A stretch of 64,000 nt of DNA from NCBI GenBank assembly GCA_030835385.1, contig JAURPI010000017.1:141656-205655 (forward strand). Direction: 5' to 3'. This document shows positions 60,329 to 64,000 of the stretch, in pieces; within the stretch, counting starts at the first letter, position 1, and each line of letters begins with the position of its first letter. Under the pieces are notes generated by a model that saw only the letters and a list, made by a program, of their open reading frames with translations, ran no database searches and was not told the DNA's origin. The DNA comes from Alphaproteobacteria bacterium (GTDB lineage Bacteria; Pseudomonadota; Alphaproteobacteria; Rhodospirillales; Rhodospirillaceae). The position numbers and the translations under genes are program-made.

Positions 60329-61054
60329 ATGAAACGCCTGCGCAAGGCTCTGATTCGTAACCCCGCCGTACAGAGCTTTCTTGGCGCTGTCGCAGCTGGT
60401 TACGTTTGGCTTGTCCGCGCAACAAGTCGTTGGGTCGACGAGAACGAAGAAATGACGGCCGACGCATGGGCAGGATCAAAACCTGTAATCATCGCATTTT
60501 GGCACAACCGTCTGTTTCTCATGCCCTATTGCTGGTCTTCCTCGGCCCCTTTTCATATGCTGATATCGTCTCACGCAGACGGGCGCCTCATATCAAAAAC
60601 CGCGTCTTGGTTTGGTATCTCAACGGTTACGGGCTCCAGCTCTAAAGGCGGCACCCAAGCCATGCGAGAACTGGTGCGCCACCTCAATGCGGGAACAAGC
60701 GTGGGCATAACGCCAGATGGCCCGCGTGGTCCGCGCATGCGAGCCGGCGACGGTGCCATCGCGCTGGCCAAACTTTCAGGCGCAACAATCTTACCAGCTG
60801 CAATTGCAACCAGTGGACGACAGGTTTTGTCGACCTGGGACAAACTCATTGTCCCACTGCCCTTTACCCGTGGTGCCCGCGTTTGGGGGACGCCCATATC
60901 AGTATCCAAAGATTGCACGGCGGAAGATTCCACGCGGCTCCGGGAGAAACTTGAACAGTCACTTATCGCGGTGAGCAACCGAGCCGACGCGTTGGTCGGA
61001 CAACCAGAAATCCCACCTGCTGAAGCGCAGGAGCAGAACCATGCGCGCACCTGA
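60329..61054 (+). CDS. DUF374 lysophospholipid acyltransferase-family protein
   Basis: Acyltransferase of the DUF374 group (lysophospholipid acyltransferase superfamily), about 241 residues. The HX4D-like active-site segment is altered as in the family: IIAFWHNRLFLMPYC, then ISSHADGRLISKTASWFG and ITPDGPRGPRMRAGDGAIAL, where the substrate phosphate binds. ATG 60329 follows AAGGAG; codons from 60242 are less likely. It overlaps lpxK by 14 bp and in alphaproteobacteria this pair usually lies beside kdtA, so a role in lipid A or outer-membrane lipid synthesis is inferred. Confidence 0.88.
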   Translation: MKRLRKALIRNPAVQSFLGAVAAGYVWLVRATSRWVDENEEMTADAWAGSKPVIIAFWHNRLFLMPYCWSSSAPFHMLISSHADGRLISKTASWFGISTVTGSSSKGGTQAMRELVRHLNAGTSVGITPDGPRGPRMRAGDGAIALAKLSGATILPAAIATSGRQVLSTWDKLIVPLPFTRGARVWGTPISVSKDCTAEDSTRLREKLEQSLIAVSNRADALVGQPEIPPAEAQEQNHART

Positions 61055-62015
61055 GTTCTGGCAATCAGTCGGCCCTCTGGTTAAAGCGCTGACACCCATT
61101 GGCAATTTGTATGGCGCTATAGCTGGATGGCGGATCAGACATGCAACGCTCGAGCGCATCACGGTACCCGTCATCTCAGTAGGCAACCTCACAGTGGGCG
61201 GCACTGGAAAGACACCTGTGGTTCGTGACTTGGTGAAGCGCTTGAAAGACAACGGGCATCGACCAGTAGTCATACTGCGTGGATATGGTGGTCAACTCAA
61301 AGGTCCTCTGCGTGTTGATACGGATGCGCATACCGCTCTTGATGTAGGGGATGAGGCCCTTCTTCACGCTCGTGACGGTATGACCTGGATTGCGAGTAAA
61401 CGTGTTCTTGGGGCGAAAGCGGCCGTCGCAGATGGCGCCACGGTCATTGTGCTGGATGATGCTCATCAACATGGCAGCCTACATAAAGACCATGCCCTCC
61501 TCGTCGTTGATGGGCCGGTTGGCTTCAGTAATCACAGAATATTTCCGGCGGGTCCACTGCGAGAAGATGTACGAGCGGGCTTAGCCCGCGCCGATAGCGT
61601 GATCATCCTAGGAGCAGACGCGACAGACTTGCGCAGCCGATTGCCGGACGATTTAACTCAGGCGGTGGGAACATTGGAAGCCGAGGCAGAATCCGTTCAT
61701 CTTCATGGTCGCAAGGTGGTGGCTTTTGCTGGCTTAGGCCGACCGCAAAAGTTTTTTGACACCCTAACTGACCTGGGCGCTGTGGTTGTCGCCACTCATC
61801 CCTTCGATGATCACCATCTCTATAAACCGGCTGATATACAAACCATCTTAGACGAAGCGTATGCGCTGGACGCTCTACCGGTTACGACTGAGAAAGACGC
61901 AATGCGTTTGACGCCCGACCAACGACAACAGGTCAATGTTTTGCGGGTCGCGGTGCGTTACCAGAACCCTGCAATCATCGACTCTTTACTGCAGGATGTT
62001 TTGTCCAGCCGGTAG
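61041..62015 (+). CDS. lpxK: Tetraacyldisaccharide 4'-kinase
   Basis: Inner-membrane kinase LpxK that phosphorylates the 4' position of the lipid A disaccharide precursor using ATP. The Walker A motif is GNLTVGGTGKTP (residues 48-59), preceded by the N-terminal membrane-associated helix PEFWQSVGPLVKALTPIGNL. Later parts are VVILRGYGG, VIVLDDAHQHGSL (Walker B region, D-D-x-x-Q-H) and VVAFAGLGRPQKFFDTL. At 324 residues it has the normal length. Its start overlaps the DUF374 gene by 14 bp; its end overlaps the convergent M23 peptidase gene by 30 bp. Confirms a lipid-A-producing outer membrane. Confidence 0.95.
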   Translation: MRAPEFWQSVGPLVKALTPIGNLYGAIAGWRIRHATLERITVPVISVGNLTVGGTGKTPVVRDLVKRLKDNGHRPVVILRGYGGQLKGPLRVDTDAHTALDVGDEALLHARDGMTWIASKRVLGAKAAVADGATVIVLDDAHQHGSLHKDHALLVVDGPVGFSNHRIFPAGPLREDVRAGLARADSVIILGADATDLRSRLPDDLTQAVGTLEAEAESVHLHGRKVVAFAGLGRPQKFFDTLTDLGAVVVATHPFDDHHLYKPADIQTILDEAYALDALPVTTEKDAMRLTPDQRQQVNVLRVAVRYQNPAIIDSLLQDVLSSR

Positions 62016-62816
62016 CGCCGCCATAACAGTTTGGGGGTCGAGCTTTGCGCCATACCACGAAATGCCAAAGTGAAGATGGGGTCCGTTGGTTCGTCCGGTC
62101 ATACCGATAGCCCCGATCGGGTCGCCTTGCCGCACCCTCTGCCCCTGCTCGACAGAAATGTCACTCATATGGATATACACAGAATCAAGACCAAACCCGT
62201 GGTCAATCATCACCGTCTTGCCCGTCAACACCATGCCATCGTGAACCAGACTAACGATTCCATCTGCAGTCGCCACGATTGGCGTACCCGTCGGCGCAGC
62301 AATATCTAGGCCCGAGTGCGGGGAGCGAGGTTGACCATTTAGAATGCGCTGACTACCAAATACACCTGAGATTCGCCCCTGGGCCGGCTGCAAAAATCCG
62401 GTCTCAAAGAAGGGCAAGGACTCTGTTCTGTTACGGGCAGCAACAATCATACCACCTTCATTGCGGATGCGTTTTACGGTTTCAGGGTTCGGCGTAACTG
62501 TGTTTTGTGGCAATCCGTCGACCCGCTCAATCTGCCAATCACGCGGCGCGACTGAAATAACTTGTGTCGTCTCCAGGCCATCACTGTACCGCGCCACCAA
62601 GGTCGCAGATGACTTGGCATCTCGATCCATACCGAATACAAAACGCCCAGCCTCTGACACCGAAACCGCTCGCCCATCAAGCTTGAGGGATGTCCCGGGC
62701 GAGACTGTGCCGAAGACAATGCCGCCTTGCTCGAGGCGACCATGCAGCGTAACGGAGTTAGCTGCAGCAGCTGCGATGTGAAGACACAATGCCGTACAAA
62801 AAAAGAGTGCACGCAT
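61986..62816 (-). CDS. Exported M23 family (LytM-type) metallopeptidase
   Basis: Peptidoglycan endopeptidase-like protein of 276 residues with a signal peptide (MRALFFCTALCLHIAAAAAN). The C-terminal M23 domain has the zinc ligands in SPHSGLDIAAPTGTP (His, Asp) and in GPHLHFGISWYG (HxH), with the YIHMSD segment between them; all appear intact, so it should be active on glycine- or DAP-containing cross-links. ATG 62816 shares one base with the xseA stop (TGATG), and AAGGGAG lies about 10 bp before it, so translation is coupled to xseA. The TTG at 62819 is not needed. Confidence 0.92.
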   Translation of the reverse strand: MRALFFCTALCLHIAAAAANSVTLHGRLEQGGIVFGTVSPGTSLKLDGRAVSVSEAGRFVFGMDRDAKSSATLVARYSDGLETTQVISVAPRDWQIERVDGLPQNTVTPNPETVKRIRNEGGMIVAARNRTESLPFFETGFLQPAQGRISGVFGSQRILNGQPRSPHSGLDIAAPTGTPIVATADGIVSLVHDGMVLTGKTVMIDHGFGLDSVYIHMSDISVEQGQRVRQGDPIGAIGMTGRTNGPHLHFGISWYGAKLDPQTVMAALPAGQNILQ

Positions 62817-64000
62817 CAAAGGAGGCTCCCTTGTCGACCGTCGACCTTGTCGCCGACCTTTGTCTTAGGTTTAGGATGTGGCTTGGGTGATGTCGATTCT
62901 TGGTTTTTAGAATTGGGCACACCATCACCCACATGAACATCTATCGTACCGTCAGTGAACTCAACTTGCCATGCCGCACCAGCAGGCGCCCCCGCAGCGA
63001 CCGTAATGGGATTGCCATCAGCGTCTCTGACCAATGCATAACCGCGCTCCAGGACTCGTTTTGGCGACACGGACTCAAGTCGCGCACCAATTCCCGCAAG
63101 GCGCTCTTCGGTGCGTTCTGCAGACCGCTTGAGCGCAGTGCCTAATCGGTTAGACAGGTCTAGTATCTGAGAGTCATAGCGTTTGACATCACGAGCCAGG
63201 TGGGTGGTCTTGAGCCCAGCCGCAACAACCGACAACTCCTGCCCCTTGGCCGCCAGTAACCGCGCAGGCCCCGCTCCCAATCGTTCTGACAACCCATCTA
63301 GGTCCTGCTGCTTTTGCTCCACCAACTGAGTGAGGTTAGGTAGTCCTCGCGCCAATCCGGCAAGGTGCAGCTTATTCTCCGACAACATGCGATTGATCGA
63401 CTGGCCGAGTCTTACACCACCTTCTTGCACCTGCGAGATTAATTCCATACGCACGGGTACCGCCATTTCGGCAGCGGCCGTCGGCGTGGGCGCGCGACGA
63501 TCAGAAGCGAAATCGATAAGTGTAGTGTCGGTCTCGTGGCCAACAGCAGAGATTAAAGGTATCTCCGACGCTGCTGCAGACCGAACGACAACCTCTTCAT
63601 TGAATACCCATAAATCTTCGAGGGAACCGCCGCCACGAGCGATGATTAAAAGATCAGGGCGCGGGATATCGCCCCCCTTTTGCAGCGTATTGAATCCGTC
63701 TATCGCCGCTGAAATTTCTGAAGCCGCACCGTCACCCTGTACTCTCACCGGCCACAACAAGACGCGACGCGGAAAGCGATCTTGAACACGGTGCAAAATA
63801 TCGCGAATGACAGCACCGGTTGGCGATGTAACGACGCCAATAACATCGGGTAAAAGCGGCAGAGTTTTTTTGCGGTCCTCGGCAAATAAGCCCTCAGCCG
63901 CAAGCGCCTTACGCCGGTCCTCCAATAGCTTAAGGAGCGCCCCTTCGCCGGCGAGTTCAAAAGTGTCGATAATGATTTGATATGACGATCTACCGGGATA
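62816..64000 (-). CDS. xseA: Exodeoxyribonuclease VII large subunit (5' end outside window)
   Basis: Large subunit of exonuclease VII, degrading single-stranded DNA. The frame is open to the right edge: the last codons in the window read PGRSSYQIIIDTFELAGEGA and continue into LLKLLEDRRKALAAEGLF, so the true start lies beyond 64000 and the TTG at 63925 is internal. The catalytic domain has IGVVTSPTGAVIRDILHRV, LLIIARGGGSLEDLWVFNEE and SAVGHETDTTLIDFASDRRA, followed by a long coiled coil and the C-terminal SPKRVLERGYALVRDADGNP. The extra tail after DGTIDVHVGDG is Lys/Pro-rich. 394 codons are visible. Confidence 0.95.
   Translation of the reverse strand, partial: YPGRSSYQIIIDTFELAGEGALLKLLEDRRKALAAEGLFAEDRKKTLPLLPDVIGVVTSPTGAVIRDILHRVQDRFPRRVLLWPVRVQGDGAASEISAAIDGFNTLQKGGDIPRPDLLIIARGGGSLEDLWVFNEEVVVRSAAASEIPLISAVGHETDTTLIDFASDRRAPTPTAAAEMAVPVRMELISQVQEGGVRLGQSINRMLSENKLHLAGLARGLPNLTQLVEQKQQDLDGLSERLGAGPARLLAAKGQELSVVAAGLKTTHLARDVKRYDSQILDLSNRLGTALKRSAERTEERLAGIGARLESVSPKRVLERGYALVRDADGNPITVAAGAPAGAAWQVEFTDGTIDVHVGDGVPNSKNQESTSPKPHPKPKTKVGDKVDGRQGSLL

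Noticed and set aside
1..64000. CRISPR array, insertion sequence, prophage, integron or rRNA operon
   Set aside because: No regularly spaced repeats, transposase, integrase or phage genes and no ribosomal RNA sequence were seen in either strand.

Overview
The window reads as chromosomal DNA of a heterotrophic, probably marine, alphaproteobacterium. CtrA and ChpT of the alphaproteobacterial cell-cycle phosphorelay, an adjacent DUF3553 gene, a TIGR01459-type HAD gene beside pyrD, and the DUF374-lpxK and M23-xseA neighbourhoods all point there. The exact order cannot be fixed from sequence alone. There are no rRNA or tRNA genes, no CRISPR array, no insertion sequences and no prophage.

Layout. 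1-4.6 kb: 5'-truncated Rieske oxygenase, exported S10 carboxypeptidase and two Tat-exported DUF1838 proteins. 4.6-6.8 kb: truncated PAS gene and two divergent SDR-fold proteins that carry signal peptides. 7-11.8 kb: ctrA, an SxtJ/DUF5989/carbamoyltransferase module, a broken response regulator, chpT and DUF3553. 11.8-16.7 kb: housekeeping (moaA, nadK, an AbrB-family membrane protein, HAD phosphatase, pyrD). 16.9-20.5 kb: MarR regulator, a radical SAM protein coupled to a Crp/Fnr regulator, a secreted protein and an SDR. 20.5-26.4 kb: NCS1 permease, exported nitrilase-like protein, a STAS gene with an in-frame stop, methyltransferases, a bicupin and a decayed sensor kinase. 26.5-31.9 kb: tandem MFS transporters, a second methyltransferase unit, hspQ and a peroxiredoxin.

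32-50.3 kb is a catabolic and accessory region: an ApbA/glycosyltransferase chimera, FAD-linked dehydrogenase, CpcT/CpeT-like protein, VOC proteins, MAPEG protein, four more DUF1838 genes, GPH transporter, TetR regulator, second Rieske oxygenase, orphan peptide-type binding protein with an internally deleted copy, and a metallo-beta-lactamase-fold hydrolase. 50.3-64 kb returns to housekeeping: chorismate mutase, gshA, rsmE, ubiA, a TPR-sulfotransferase, ubiD, pmbA, DUF374 acyltransferase, lpxK, an M23 peptidase and xseA, which runs off the right edge.

Two themes stand out. First, six divergent DUF1838 paralogues, all with twin-arginine-like leaders, lie among Rieske oxygenases, SDRs, VOC proteins and transporters. 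This suggests an envelope-located family working with oxidative catabolism of some organic substrate, but no reaction can be named. Second, an unusual density of broken genes: a nonsense-interrupted STAS gene, frameshifted kinase and glycosyltransferase remnants, an ApbA/glycosyltransferase fusion, and two paralogues that kept both ends and lost the middle (41268-41533 and 46439-46819). These suggest ongoing deletion by recombination, or in some cases assembly or sequencing error.
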